36,954 nucleotides of DNA from Herpetosiphonaceae bacterium (GCA_013821605.1 JACDGP010000048.1:1-36954); one strand, 5' to 3'; positions 25,704 through 34,618 are shown, counted from the stretch's first letter. Notes: generated by a model not told the origin, from the letters alone. Program-made: numbers and translations.

Positions 25704-26660
25704 ATGCAGGCATTCATCTTCGATGGTACAACCCGGCTGGCTAACATCCCCGCACCCCAATTGGTGCCGGGCGAAGCGATCATCGCGCCGCGTCTGGCCG
25801 GCATTTGCGCCACCGACGTCCATATCACCCGCGGCTACATGCATTACCACGGTGTGCTGGGCCACGAATTCGTGGGTACCGTCGTGGAGTGCGACGAGCC
25901 GGGCTGGATCGGTCAGCGCGTCGTGGGCGAAATCAACGCCTGCTGCCATCATTGCCCAACTTGTGCGCGCGGCGACGAGCCTCATTGTCCCAACCGAACC
26001 ACACTTGGTATCGACCGGCGCGATGGCACGATGGCCGAGCGCTTCCGTTTGCCGCTTGCCAACTTACACCGCGTACCCGCCGCCCTGACCGATGAGGTGG
26101 CAGTTTTTATCGAACCGCTCGCCGCCGCGCTCGAAATCGTTGATCGAAGCCATGTGCGTCCAACCGAACGCATTGCCGTTGTCGGTGATGGTAAACTGGG
26201 TCTACTGGTGGCCCAAGTGTTGCGCTTGACGGGTGCGGAGCTCGTCGTGGTCGGGCACCATCCTGAACGCTGGGAACTGCTGCAGGCTCAAGGAATTGCC
26301 ACGAATGGCGACCCACAAGCCCTGGCAGCACGGGACTGGGACGTAGTTGTTGATTGCACAGGGAGCCCGGCCGGTTTGGAAGCTGCTCGCCGGCTCGTAC
26401 GTCCTCGTGGTCGCCTGGTGCTGAAAAGTACCTTTCACGGCACGTCGCCGCTCGATCTCTCACTGCTGGTCGTCGACGAGATCGCGCTCATCGGTTCGCG
26501 CTGTGGCCCGTTTGCCCCGGCACTCCGCCTGCTAGAACGCGGCTTGGTCGAGACCACGCCGTTAATCCACGCGATCTATCCTCTGGCCGAGGCCGAGCAG
26601 GCCTTCGGAGCGGCCCAGGGTCAGGTAAAAGTCCTGTTGCGCATGTCCTCAGGATCATAA
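25704..26660 (+). CDS. Zinc-dependent alcohol dehydrogenase-like protein
   Basis: A medium-chain dehydrogenase of about 318 aa. Catalytic zinc ligands are Cys35 (GICATDVH) and His54-Glu55 (LGHEFVG). The structural zinc site Cx2Cx2Cx7C is at Cys81, 84, 87 and 95 (CHHCPTCARGDEPHC). The nucleotide fold carries GDGKLGLLVAQ near 163. It oxidises an alcohol or polyol or reduces the carbonyl with NAD(P); the substrate is not evident. Short loops make it smaller than the typical 340-360 aa. ATG at 25704 gives the usual family start, with a weak GGCGG site; ATGs at 25683 and 25686 add seven or six residues. The SPFH gene begins 20 nt after the stop. Confidence 0.9.
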   Translation: MQAFIFDGTTRLANIPAPQLVPGEAIIAPRLAGICATDVHITRGYMHYHGVLGHEFVGTVVECDEPGWIGQRVVGEINACCHHCPTCARGDEPHCPNRTTLGIDRRDGTMAERFRLPLANLHRVPAALTDEVAVFIEPLAAALEIVDRSHVRPTERIAVVGDGKLGLLVAQVLRLTGAELVVVGHHPERWELLQAQGIATNGDPQALAARDWDVVVDCTGSPAGLEAARRLVRPRGRLVLKSTFHGTSPLDLSLLVVDEIALIGSRCGPFAPALRLLERGLVETTPLIHAIYPLAEAEQAFGAAQGQVKVLLRMSSGS

Positions 26661-26680
26661 AGTACGTCCCGGGAGCCATT

Positions 26681-27844
26681 ATGCGTCGTTTGCTACCAAG
26701 CGTTTTGCTGCTGTTCTTGCTAATATTCCTGATCCCGATCTATCAGGTCCAGCAAACCAGCGAGGTCCTGATCTTGTCGGTGTCTCTCCTGGCGATCGGC
26801 GTGTTCCTGGCCTTTGGCAACCAACCACGCGGCTTAGAACTCCTCGGCGGCATCACAGTGCTGATGTCATTCGTCGGCATCTACTTTGCCGGGCACATCA
26901 TGGGCAACAATGGCGGCCTTTGCTTGCTCACGTTGTGGGCACTGGCACTCGTGGGCGTTGCGGCGCTGATGTGGCGACGTGCAACCTTTGTCGAGCGTGG
27001 CCAGATCATGGTCGTCAACCAGTTGCCGGATAATCGTATCATCATCTTCGGGGAAGGTGTCCACCGCCCGCTGACCCCCTCGTTCGAGCGCTTACTGGCA
27101 GTGCTGCCGGCTTATGAGCTAATCCAAGAGATCGAGCTCCACCGGGTAAATACCGAGTCGCTCTTTAATGTCGATAAAATCGAGGTGCTGATACGTTATC
27201 GCGTGAACTCAGCGCGCGAGGTCGTCGTGGGCTTTCCCAACCGCGAGCGTGCTTTTGAAGAGCTCCAGCACGAGCGCGGCCATCCCGAAAGTAATGGTGA
27301 TTATGTCGGCTTTTGGACCGAGATGATGCGCCGCCAGATGGCGCACGAAGTCGATGAGGCGACCCGCTCACTCATCGCCAGCATTTCGGGGCCCACCGAT
27401 GTCTCCAAAGGGCGCAGCGACCACGCCCGCAAGATCAGAGTACGGCTTCAAGAGTCGGTTCAGCGCTGGGGCGTCGACATCATGGAACTGCGTTTGCTCG
27501 AAGTTGTGGTGGACCCTGAGCGTATCAGAGCGGCCAACCGTGACCGCATCATCGCCCGCGAACTCCAAGATGCCGAGCGTAAAGCGACGATCGATGCTCA
27601 AGTGGTCGAAAAGGTGGGAGCGGCGCAGGCCAAGGCGACCGCCCAGATGGTCTCTGAGATTGTTGGGTCGCTGAAGGAACAAGGTGCCGATCTGGCTCCC
27701 GAAGACCTAGAGCGGATTATTATCACCGCCATGCAGCGTATGACGGATACGCAACAATTGAGCGGCTTTTTCCGTCAAGTTACGCAAGCTCAAGCAGGTG
27801 GAGCACCTCCCGGTCCCCCCACCGGTGGGTCTGGCCCACGCTAA
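26681..27844 (+). CDS. SPFH/band-7 membrane protein
   Basis: About 387 aa. Three or four N-terminal hydrophobic helices (LLPSVLLLFLLIFLIPIY; LILSVSLLAIGVFLAFG; LLTLWALALVGVAALMW) precede an SPFH/stomatin domain (RGQIMVVNQLPDNRIIIFG to the late WGVDIMELRLLEVVVDP). A coiled-coil helix rich in Ala, Gln, Glu and Lys follows (IIARELQDAERKATIDAQ), then a Pro/Gly tail. Such proteins form oligomers that organise membrane microdomains or guard proteases. ATG at 26681 has GGGAG at 5 nt; the frame is open upstream but overlaps the dehydrogenase gene. It opens a run of closely spaced membrane-associated genes. Confidence 0.87.
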   Translation: MRRLLPSVLLLFLLIFLIPIYQVQQTSEVLILSVSLLAIGVFLAFGNQPRGLELLGGITVLMSFVGIYFAGHIMGNNGGLCLLTLWALALVGVAALMWRRATFVERGQIMVVNQLPDNRIIIFGEGVHRPLTPSFERLLAVLPAYELIQEIELHRVNTESLFNVDKIEVLIRYRVNSAREVVVGFPNRERAFEELQHERGHPESNGDYVGFWTEMMRRQMAHEVDEATRSLIASISGPTDVSKGRSDHARKIRVRLQESVQRWGVDIMELRLLEVVVDPERIRAANRDRIIARELQDAERKATIDAQVVEKVGAAQAKATAQMVSEIVGSLKEQGADLAPEDLERIIITAMQRMTDTQQLSGFFRQVTQAQAGGAPPGPPTGGSGPR

Positions 27845-27861
27845 TGGGCGTTGGAGCAAAC

Positions 27862-28791
27862 ATGCCGCAGCATCCACAGATAGTTGTGATCGGTGGCGCA
27901 TCGCTGGATATCAAAGGTCGCCTGCGCCGCGATTTCTTGCCCGGCACATCGAATGCCGCGTCGGTTCAAATCAGCGTGGGCGGCGTAGCCCGCAATATTG
28001 CGGAGAATCTCGTGCGGCTCGGCCTCTCGACGGCCTTAATCTGCGCGGTATGCGGCGACGATTTCGGCCGTTCGATCCTAAGCCAGACCGAAGCAGCTGG
28101 GGTCGATATGGGCGCGGTGATGCTGACCTGTGATCAGCGCTCCGCTGCCTATATCGCACTGCTCAGCCCTGATGGGACAATGCTCGCCGGACTGGACGAC
28201 AGTCAAACGGCCCGCTTAATCTCACCCGACTGGATCGACCAACACGCGTCCTTGCTCACCAGGGCCGCTATGGTGGTCATCGACGCCAATACCTCGCGCC
28301 AAACCGCCGATCATATCGTCGCGTTATGTGATCGAGCCAAGGTTCCGGTCGCCTTCGACGCCGTCGCAGTCGGGCTCGCTGATCGCTATCGTGAACGGGT
28401 CGGCAACTTTACCTTCGTCACTGGCAGCGAACTTGAGGCTGAGGTCTTGGCTGGCATGAGCATCAGCGATGTAGCCAGTGCCACAGCTGCAGCTCAACAT
28501 CTGATCACCCAGGGCACAAAGCTGGCCGTGATCGCGCTAGGACAGGGCGGTGTCGTCTATGCTACGCCTGACGAAGTCGGCCACGTGCCCCCCATTGAGG
28601 CCGAAATTGTGGACCCGACCGGCGCTGGCGAAGCGCTCGCGGCTATGATTATCTACGGTCTGGTCAATGATATTCCGGTCGCTGAGTGCGTACGCCTTGG
28701 GGTGGTGGCTGCCTCCTTGACGTCGAGCTCACCCGAAACCGTGGCCCCCGACCTTAGCCTCGAACAAGTCTATGCCACACTGGAAACGTAA
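27862..28791 (+). CDS. PfkB-family kinase, pseudouridine kinase-like, with altered motifs
   Basis: About 309 aa, ribokinase fold. The block VSVGG-like ISVGGVARNIAENLVRLG near residue 37 and the ending SSSPETVAPDLSLEQV resemble E. coli PsuK, which phosphorylates pseudouridine. Two signature positions differ: the C-terminal motif reads DPTGAGEALAA (Glu257 where the catalytic-base Asp of GAGD is expected), and the NxxE motif reads SELE (Ser189 for Asn). Activity is therefore uncertain. ATG at 27862 has GGAG at 6 nt and is preferred over ATG at 27844, which touches the previous stop. No PsuG glycosidase gene is nearby, so the substrate may differ. Confidence 0.82.
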   Translation: MPQHPQIVVIGGASLDIKGRLRRDFLPGTSNAASVQISVGGVARNIAENLVRLGLSTALICAVCGDDFGRSILSQTEAAGVDMGAVMLTCDQRSAAYIALLSPDGTMLAGLDDSQTARLISPDWIDQHASLLTRAAMVVIDANTSRQTADHIVALCDRAKVPVAFDAVAVGLADRYRERVGNFTFVTGSELEAEVLAGMSISDVASATAAAQHLITQGTKLAVIALGQGGVVYATPDEVGHVPPIEAEIVDPTGAGEALAAMIIYGLVNDIPVAECVRLGVVAASLTSSSPETVAPDLSLEQVYATLET

Positions 28792-28797
28792 ACGATT

Positions 28798-29535
28798 GTG
28801 AGTACCATGGAGCAAACCCCCACCGACACGCCGTCAGATCAGGCTGGGACGACCGGCACCCGCAAGATGACGCCCTACTACGGGGGCTGGCATTATCTGC
28901 TCCGGACCGTGATGCCGACCATGACCTATGCCAAGGTGGCCGGTGCTGAGTATATTCCCCGTACCGGCGGCGCGCTGCTGGTTAGCAATCACCTCAGCAT
29001 GGTCGATCCACCACTGTTGATGGCCTACGTGCCGCGCCACATTCATTGGATGGTGAAAGCCGAGCTTTTCGAGCAGTGGCCATTGAGCGTGTTAATGCCC
29101 CGTGGTGACCCGATCACGGTCCATCGTGGCCAGATTGACCGCACGGCCCTCCGTGCTGCCGAAAACTTTCTCAAAAACGGCGACGTGGTAGGCATCTTTG
29201 CCGAAGGACACCGGAGCGATGATGCAGCTGCGCAACCTGCGCGTGCCGGCGTCGTCTATCTAGCCCAGCGTACGGGCGTCCCGCTCATTCCGGCGGCCAT
29301 CAGCGGGACCGAAAAGGTCTTTCGCTCCAGCTTCCCCTGGTATCACCATGCCAAGATCCGTCTCACCTTCGGCCCGCCCTTCTACCTGCGCGACTTACCT
29401 GCTGCCCAAGCCCGCAAGCCTGACCGTGACCGGCTGGCCTTTGAAGTCATGGCCAAGGTTGCGGCCTTGCTTCCCCCAGAATATCAGGGCGTGTACCGGG
29501 ACCCGGTGGACTATGGCACTCCAACCCAAGCTTAA
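28798..29535 (+). CDS. 1-acyl-glycerol-3-phosphate acyltransferase (PlsC-like)
   Basis: Transfers an acyl chain to lysophosphatidic acid to form phosphatidic acid, at the inner face of the membrane. 245 aa. The catalytic HX4D is in VSNHLSMVDPPLL near residue 62, the glycerol-phosphate site FAEGHRSDD near 139, and motif IV PLIPAAISGTEKV near 162. GTG at 28798 or ATG at 28807 could be used; neither has a strong ribosome site and translation may couple to the kinase gene 6 nt upstream. The end overlaps the start of the PH-domain gene by 23 nt. Together with plsX it gives two steps of phospholipid synthesis in the window. Confidence 0.9.
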   Translation: MSTMEQTPTDTPSDQAGTTGTRKMTPYYGGWHYLLRTVMPTMTYAKVAGAEYIPRTGGALLVSNHLSMVDPPLLMAYVPRHIHWMVKAELFEQWPLSVLMPRGDPITVHRGQIDRTALRAAENFLKNGDVVGIFAEGHRSDDAAAQPARAGVVYLAQRTGVPLIPAAISGTEKVFRSSFPWYHHAKIRLTFGPPFYLRDLPAAQARKPDRDRLAFEVMAKVAALLPPEYQGVYRDPVDYGTPTQA

Positions 29536-30742
29536 GCCCGAAGGCGACGAGCGTTGGATGTACGTTGCCCGCCGCCATTGGATCGCCTTGCTGGAACGTG
29601 CCGCGATTCCCTTGCTGGTTGGGGCCGTTGCCGCCATCATTTTCGTCGTGCGCGGCTTAACGTTGCAGCCCGATTTCCTGGGCAACCGCCCCCCTCTGCT
29701 CGATCTCCTATCACTGTTGCTGATCTTGCTCGGTCTAGCCATGCTCGTGATCGTCGCTTACACCTATTTCGACTGGCAAAACGACTTTCTGATCCTCTCC
29801 AACAAGCGGGTTATTCTGGAAGATCGCACCTTGTTCCTACGCTACGACTACGAAACGATTCTCCTGGAGCGTGTTCAAAACGTTAACCTCCGGCAGCGCG
29901 GGCTGCAGAAACTGCTCGGGTACGGCAATGTCACGGTTCAGGCGGCCGGGTCTACGGCACCAATTGTGTTCACACGCGCCCGGCGACCCGCCGAGATTCA
30001 GCAGCAGGTTATGAAGGAGGTCAACCGCGAAAAGCGTGAGCAGGAGAAGCGTCGTCTGGATGCAGTCGCTCAACGCCGGCTCAACCCCCAAGCCCCACCA
30101 ATTCCGGTGCCGAAGGTGCCGGTTGAAGAAGGACTGAAAAGCTCAACGCACGGTCTTGAGAGTTTGCTACCGCTGCGTCCGATGTTCCTCAACGGCACTA
30201 CCATCGTCTGGCATCGCCACTGGATCGTACTGCTCCGGCGTCTGCTGTGGCCACTGCTGCTCTTCGCCCTATGGCTTGTCGTGCTGGTCGTGTTACCCAA
30301 ACTGTTGCTGCTCGCGCCGGGCACCACGACCATCCTACTCTTTGTGAGTCTCATCGGTATCCTTGGCTTCGCTGCCTGGCAATGGGAGGATTGGCGCAAC
30401 GATGTCTATATGCTCGATCCAAACCGCCTGATCGATCTCCAGCGGCGGCCCCTCGGCCTTTCCGAAGACCGCAAGGAAGCCTCCTTGGGCGCGATTCAGA
30501 ACGTGAATGCTATCTCACCCAACCTACTGGCGCGTGTGCTCGGCTATGGCGACGTGGAGATCGAAACGGCCGGCACCTCAGGGAACCTGGTGTTTCTGAC
30601 GATTGCACAGCCGCAACAGGTACAGCGCGTCGTTTTTGAATATATGGACCGCCATAAGTGGAGCCAAAAGGAACGCGACTGGAACACCGCAATTGATATT
30701 GTCGAGTCCTATAACCGCGTTCAAAGTCCTCCACAGCCCTAG
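29513..30742 (+). CDS. Duplicated bacterial PH-domain (bPH2/YdbT-like) membrane protein
   Basis: About 409 aa made of two similar halves. Each half has two membrane helices and a bacterial PH (DUF304) domain. Half 1: DWQNDFLILSNKRVILEDR, then LERVQNVNLRQRGLQKLLGY and GNVTVQAAGS. Half 2: DWRNDVYMLDPNRLIDLQRR, then LGAIQNVNAISPNLLARVLGY and GDVEIETAGTSG. A charged linker (EVNREKREQEKRRLDAVAQ) and a Pro-rich stretch join them. The family is found in envelope proteins such as YdbS/YdbT; function is not firmly known. ATG at 29513 overlaps the PlsC gene; ATG at 29558 is possible. The frame is open back to 29348 inside plsC. Confidence 0.83.
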   Translation: MALQPKLKPEGDERWMYVARRHWIALLERAAIPLLVGAVAAIIFVVRGLTLQPDFLGNRPPLLDLLSLLLILLGLAMLVIVAYTYFDWQNDFLILSNKRVILEDRTLFLRYDYETILLERVQNVNLRQRGLQKLLGYGNVTVQAAGSTAPIVFTRARRPAEIQQQVMKEVNREKREQEKRRLDAVAQRRLNPQAPPIPVPKVPVEEGLKSSTHGLESLLPLRPMFLNGTTIVWHRHWIVLLRRLLWPLLLFALWLVVLVVLPKLLLLAPGTTTILLFVSLIGILGFAAWQWEDWRNDVYMLDPNRLIDLQRRPLGLSEDRKEASLGAIQNVNAISPNLLARVLGYGDVEIETAGTSGNLVFLTIAQPQQVQRVVFEYMDRHKWSQKERDWNTAIDIVESYNRVQSPPQP

Positions 30743-30815
30743 AGGCAGCCGTCCATAGGAACAATTCACCTGCGTTCGGCGTCTTCTTCTATGGTGCAGT
30801 TCAAAGGGAGAGTGT

Positions 30816-32714
30816 TTGAAGCGCTTACTTCTGGTTCTCGTCGTCCTTGCAACCCTCCTACCAGGACTGGTTGGTGCGCAGGTCGCTCCTGTGACTCTAT
30901 CTGTGCGCGTGGGTCTGGGCGGACTCGTCAAGCAAAACAGCTGGGCACCCGCCATCATTACTGTCACGAACAGTGGCCAGGACCTCCAAGGCGAGATCGA
31001 ATGGCGTTGGGATAATGAGCCTACGGTCTTCGCCCAAACGTTGGATTTGCCGCGCGGAGCGAATAAGCAGTTGCTTCTACCCGTGCGTGCTCCTAGCTTT
31101 GGTGGCCGCGGCACAGTTCGCTTCCTGGTAGGCGGCCAGCCCGTAGCCCTGGCCACAGCAGTTGCGGATGTGGCTGATATGGGCCAAGCCGTGCTTGCAG
31201 TGCTAGGCGACGAAGGACCTGCCATTATTGGCATCCTCATGGCGCGCAACCTGCCGTCGCTCCGCGCACTTCAGCTTACATCTGGCGAGCTTCCCGACCG
31301 GCCTGAACTGCTTGCTGCCATGAACTGGCTGATCTTGACCGGCGATACTGCTCAGCTACAAGCGGAACAGCAGGCCGCGTTACAGGGTTGGGTCGCCACC
31401 GGCGGACACTTGGTCATTAATGGCGCGCGGCCCCAAACGGCGCTAGGACTAGGAGCTCTGGCTCCCGCGACTGTCGATGATACCGATCAAACGCTCCCTG
31501 CGGCGGACGTGGTGCCACCGTCGGAGGTCGCACAGCCTGGGCCGGTTCATGTTTTGCACCTCGTACCGCGGGCCGGCACTACGGCACAGACCACTGCTAC
31601 TGGTGTGACCACCTTTGTGCAACACCGGTATGGCATGGGTATGGTTATCCAGTCAGCTGTTGACCTTGCTCACCTCGGTACGACGCGTGCAGGCTTGGCA
31701 CGGCTGATTGGACTAGATACGCTCGACCTATCCAGCAACAACCGGTCACCTGCCTTCGGCTTGCTAGAGCGAGCGTTGCGCTTGCCGGCCCTGCGCCTGC
31801 CTTCGTTCGGCGCGCTGCTCAGCTTTCTGCTGTGCTATGTCATCCTCGTTGGCCCGGTCAATTATCTCCTGCTCCGGCGCTGGGACCGGCGCGAGTGGGC
31901 CTACGTCACCATTCCGCTTACGGTCGCGGTGTTCACCATTGGCGCATACCTGTGGGGCACCACGGGACGCGGCTCGCGCGTAATCGTCAACGAACTGGCC
32001 GTCGTCCATGCTGCCAGTGGCGCGACCACCGGTCAGGCTACGACCGAAGTTGGCGTGTATTCACCGGTGCGCCGCGCCTATACCCTTGGCTTTCCCGCCG
32101 ATGCACTGGTTGAGCAGAGCATGTCGAGCTTTCGACGTACTGCTGGCACTCCGATCCGCACGCTGCGTACCGACAGCGCCGTCGAAGTGCCGAACGTTCT
32201 GGTTGATGTGGGCGCGCTACAATCCTTCACCGCCGAGCAAACCATCTCCGTTCCTCCCATCCGTGTCACCCAGACGGGTGGCGCTACTGACACCGTGCTG
32301 GTGCACAATGACAGCAATCAAGCCCTGGAAGATGTGATCATCGTGCAGGATGGTAATGCGCTGCAGGTCGGTGCTCTCCAGCCTGGGGCTGAGCAACGGA
32401 TCACGCTGCCGGTCAACGGTGCGCTTGGGGGCTTGAATGTGCCGGGCCAAGGTACCATCAACCGCCAAGCAGTCTTGATGACCATGGTAGAAGGATCTGG
32501 ACTCTTCGATAACAACCCCGCTGCCCCACCCCATCCGGACGCTTCAGCACCGGCTCCCGCCGTTGTGGCACCACAAAAAGGAGCAGCTTCCCAGCTGTTG
32601 GTCTTCGCTTGGCTGCCCACCTCGCAGTTGCCACTGCAGATCGACCATCGCACGACGAGCACCCAAGGTGAAACATTGTTGATCGTAGGAGCGGACGATG
32701 CCCCCGATCATTGA
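30816..32714 (+). CDS. Membrane-anchored protein with GATase-like domain, next to ABC genes
   Basis: 632 aa. A signal peptide (LLLVLVVLATLLPGLVGA) and a beta-rich extracytoplasmic domain (AIITVTNSGQDLQGEIEWRW) are followed by a region with the look of a glutamine-amidotransferase-like fold (MNWLILTGDTAQLQAEQQAA then LQGWVATGGHLVINGARP). Two membrane helices near residues 335-385 (LLSFLLCYVILVGPVNYLLL; YVTIPLTVAVFTIGAYLWG) precede a second beta-rich domain of about 240 residues. The start is TTG with GGGAGAGTG upstream. The end overlaps the ATPase gene by 17 nt, so it is probably part of that transporter. It recalls GldG-type proteins of ABC exporters, by architecture only. Confidence 0.72.
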   Translation: MKRLLLVLVVLATLLPGLVGAQVAPVTLSVRVGLGGLVKQNSWAPAIITVTNSGQDLQGEIEWRWDNEPTVFAQTLDLPRGANKQLLLPVRAPSFGGRGTVRFLVGGQPVALATAVADVADMGQAVLAVLGDEGPAIIGILMARNLPSLRALQLTSGELPDRPELLAAMNWLILTGDTAQLQAEQQAALQGWVATGGHLVINGARPQTALGLGALAPATVDDTDQTLPAADVVPPSEVAQPGPVHVLHLVPRAGTTAQTTATGVTTFVQHRYGMGMVIQSAVDLAHLGTTRAGLARLIGLDTLDLSSNNRSPAFGLLERALRLPALRLPSFGALLSFLLCYVILVGPVNYLLLRRWDRREWAYVTIPLTVAVFTIGAYLWGTTGRGSRVIVNELAVVHAASGATTGQATTEVGVYSPVRRAYTLGFPADALVEQSMSSFRRTAGTPIRTLRTDSAVEVPNVLVDVGALQSFTAEQTISVPPIRVTQTGGATDTVLVHNDSNQALEDVIIVQDGNALQVGALQPGAEQRITLPVNGALGGLNVPGQGTINRQAVLMTMVEGSGLFDNNPAAPPHPDASAPAPAVVAPQKGAASQLLVFAWLPTSQLPLQIDHRTTSTQGETLLIVGADDAPDH

Positions 32715-33687
32715 AACCCGTGACCTTACCAAACGTTACGGCACCGTCGTCGCGCTGGATCGCCTTAACTTGCTCATCCCCGCAGGCGCGATCTATGGCT
32801 TTATTGGGCCGAACGGCGCGGGCAAGACGACGACCATGCGTATCCTGACCGGCTTGCTCGCCGCTACCTCGGGCCAGGCCCTGGTCGCCGGTCATGACGT
32901 CGCCCGCGAACCTATGCGTGTACGCCGTCTGGTCGGCTGGATGCCCGATAGCTTCGGCGTCTACGACAACATGAAGGTCTGGGAATACCTCGACTTCTTC
33001 GCCGCCAGCATGGGCGTACCCGCTCTGCGGCGCAAGCAGCTGGTCACCGAACTGCTTGATCTCGTTGATCTCAGCCACAAGCGTGATGCCTACGTAATGG
33101 AGCTAAGCCGCGGCATGCAACAACGACTGTCACTGGCCCGCACCATGGCGCACGAGCCGCAACTCCTCATCCTAGATGAGCCGGCCTCCGGCTTGGACCC
33201 ACGTGCGCGCATCGAGTTGCGTGAGCTGCTCAAAGAGCTGCGCGTGATGGGCAAAACAATTCTCATCTCATCGCATATTTTGACCGAATTGGCCGAGATG
33301 TGTACGCATGTCGGCATCATTGAGCGGGGCCACCTCCTGGTAAGCGGCGAAGTCGGTGAGGTCCTCCACGCACTTCAGCCACACAAGCTAGTCGAGATCC
33401 GGGTTCTGGCACGGGCTGAGCAAGCCCTGGCTCTGCTCCCTGGTCTGCCTGGCGTCCGTGCCGCCCGCCGCGTGGCTCCACTCCCTGATCCTGTACTCGA
33501 TCCGGCTCGACCGGCAGACGACGATGGTCCCGCCACATTGAATGTCGATTATGTCGGGGACGGCACTGGCCTGAGCGTCGTATTCAAGGCCTTGGCCGCC
33601 AGCGGTGTACCCGTCGTGCATTTTGCCGAACAAAGCAGCGATCTGGAAGACATGTTCATGCAAGTAACGCAGGGTCTGGCTCAATGA
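32698..33687 (+). CDS. ABC transporter ATP-binding protein
   Basis: 329 aa. ATPase of an ABC-2 type exporter: Walker A GPNGAGKTT at residues 37-45, a Q-loop region GWMPDSFGVYDNMKV near 81, signature LSRGMQQRLSLAR near 137, Walker B LLILDEPASGLDP near 157 and the switch His in ISSHILTELAEM near 190. The C-terminal 100 residues (VEIRVLARAEQALALLPG) form the extra domain common in this subgroup. The gene overlaps the 632-aa gene in front and the permease gene behind (ATGA at 33684), a tightly coupled three-gene unit. Substrate unknown. Confidence 0.95.
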   Translation: MPPIIETRDLTKRYGTVVALDRLNLLIPAGAIYGFIGPNGAGKTTTMRILTGLLAATSGQALVAGHDVAREPMRVRRLVGWMPDSFGVYDNMKVWEYLDFFAASMGVPALRRKQLVTELLDLVDLSHKRDAYVMELSRGMQQRLSLARTMAHEPQLLILDEPASGLDPRARIELRELLKELRVMGKTILISSHILTELAEMCTHVGIIERGHLLVSGEVGEVLHALQPHKLVEIRVLARAEQALALLPGLPGVRAARRVAPLPDPVLDPARPADDDGPATLNVDYVGDGTGLSVVFKALAASGVPVVHFAEQSSDLEDMFMQVTQGLAQ

Positions 33688-34604
33688 GCACCTTCCATAA
33701 TCCGGTGCTGCTGAAGGAGTTACGCAGTCGCATGCGTGGGGCACGTGCCTTCGTGGTCCTAACCGCCTTTCTGCTGGTGCTGGCGGTCTTTACACTGCTA
33801 CTCTATGCTGTCGCACGCCAGCGGGTTGGGAGCGATCCACTCAACGCAGGCCGTAGCATCGGCAAAGCGTTATTTCTCGGTGTAGCTGCGGTAGCCCTAG
33901 TTCAGGTGATGATTATCGTACCGGCGCAGGCAGCAGGGGCCATTGCCGGGGAAAAAGAACATGAAACCTACGACTTGCTCCTCGCGACCGTGTTGCCAGC
34001 ATGGGAGATCGTGCTGGGCAAGCTTCTGGCGGCCTTGGCCTACGCCGTGCTCTTGATTGTGGCCGTCGTCCCATTCATGGCGCTTGCCTTTCTCTTCGGC
34101 GGTGTCACGGCTACGGAAGTGCTCATCGCCTTACTCGGCTTGCTGGCGACGGCCCTCTTGTATGGCTCGGTCGGCATTGTATGGTCGGTCGTCTCGCGGC
34201 GGACGATCACCGCCACAGTTCTGACCCAGGCGACCAACGTACTGATGCTGCTCGGTATTCCTTTCTTGATCTTTCCCTTTGGCTCACTATTTCTGTTTGG
34301 CACGCCCCAACTGCCGACCTGGTTTGGGTTTGCGTCCTATCCCTTTATTTATGGCACCGGCTGGCTGCTGGCTCTCCACCCCTTTATTGCCTTAGGTGGC
34401 GCGGAGTACGTACTGTCAAGCGGCGACACGCGCTGGTTTGTCCCTATGCCCGGCACTCTGCAGGCCGGCCATCAAATCTGGATTCCTACTCCCTGGCTGG
34501 CATTTGTCCTCATGGCGGTGCTGGCCTCTGCGCTGCTGCTGACCGTGGCGACACACCTGGTTCGCCCCGTCCCAAGAAACCGCAAACTGCCGTCGATCAA
34601 ATGA
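33684..34604 (+). CDS. ABC-2 type permease
   Basis: 306 aa with six or so membrane helices, partner of the adjacent ATPase. The N-terminal NPVLLKELRSRMRGARAFVV is a typical cytoplasmic lead of ABC-2 permeases, followed by QAAGAIAGEKEHETYDLLLA near residue 85, the ABC-2 signature for interaction with the ATPase. Later helices include LLIVAVVPFMALAFLFGG and LLMAVLASALLLTVATH-like segments near the end. The ATG overlaps the ATPase stop. The stop codon lies within the loop of a strong terminator hairpin, marking the end of the long plus-strand run. Confidence 0.92.
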   Translation: MSTFHNPVLLKELRSRMRGARAFVVLTAFLLVLAVFTLLLYAVARQRVGSDPLNAGRSIGKALFLGVAAVALVQVMIIVPAQAAGAIAGEKEHETYDLLLATVLPAWEIVLGKLLAALAYAVLLIVAVVPFMALAFLFGGVTATEVLIALLGLLATALLYGSVGIVWSVVSRRTITATVLTQATNVLMLLGIPFLIFPFGSLFLFGTPQLPTWFGFASYPFIYGTGWLLALHPFIALGGAEYVLSSGDTRWFVPMPGTLQAGHQIWIPTPWLAFVLMAVLASALLLTVATHLVRPVPRNRKLPSIK

Positions 34605-34618
34605 TCGGCGGCAGTTTT
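34584..34618 (+). terminator. Rho-independent terminator overlapping permease stop
   Basis: AAACTGCCGTCGATC (34584-34598) pairs with GATCGGCGGCAGTTT (34603-34617) through 15 positions with one G-T pair, closing an AAAT tetraloop and ending in TTTT. The permease TGA spans the loop and right arm (34602-34604). Confidence 0.85.

Noticed and set aside
25590-25985. N-terminal extension of fmt
   Set aside because: Runs antisense through the dehydrogenase start and promoter; fmt proteins begin at MRILFLG.
26354-26680. Upstream extension of the SPFH frame
   Set aside because: Overlaps the dehydrogenase coding region; the ATG at 26681 has a ribosome site and begins a membrane helix.
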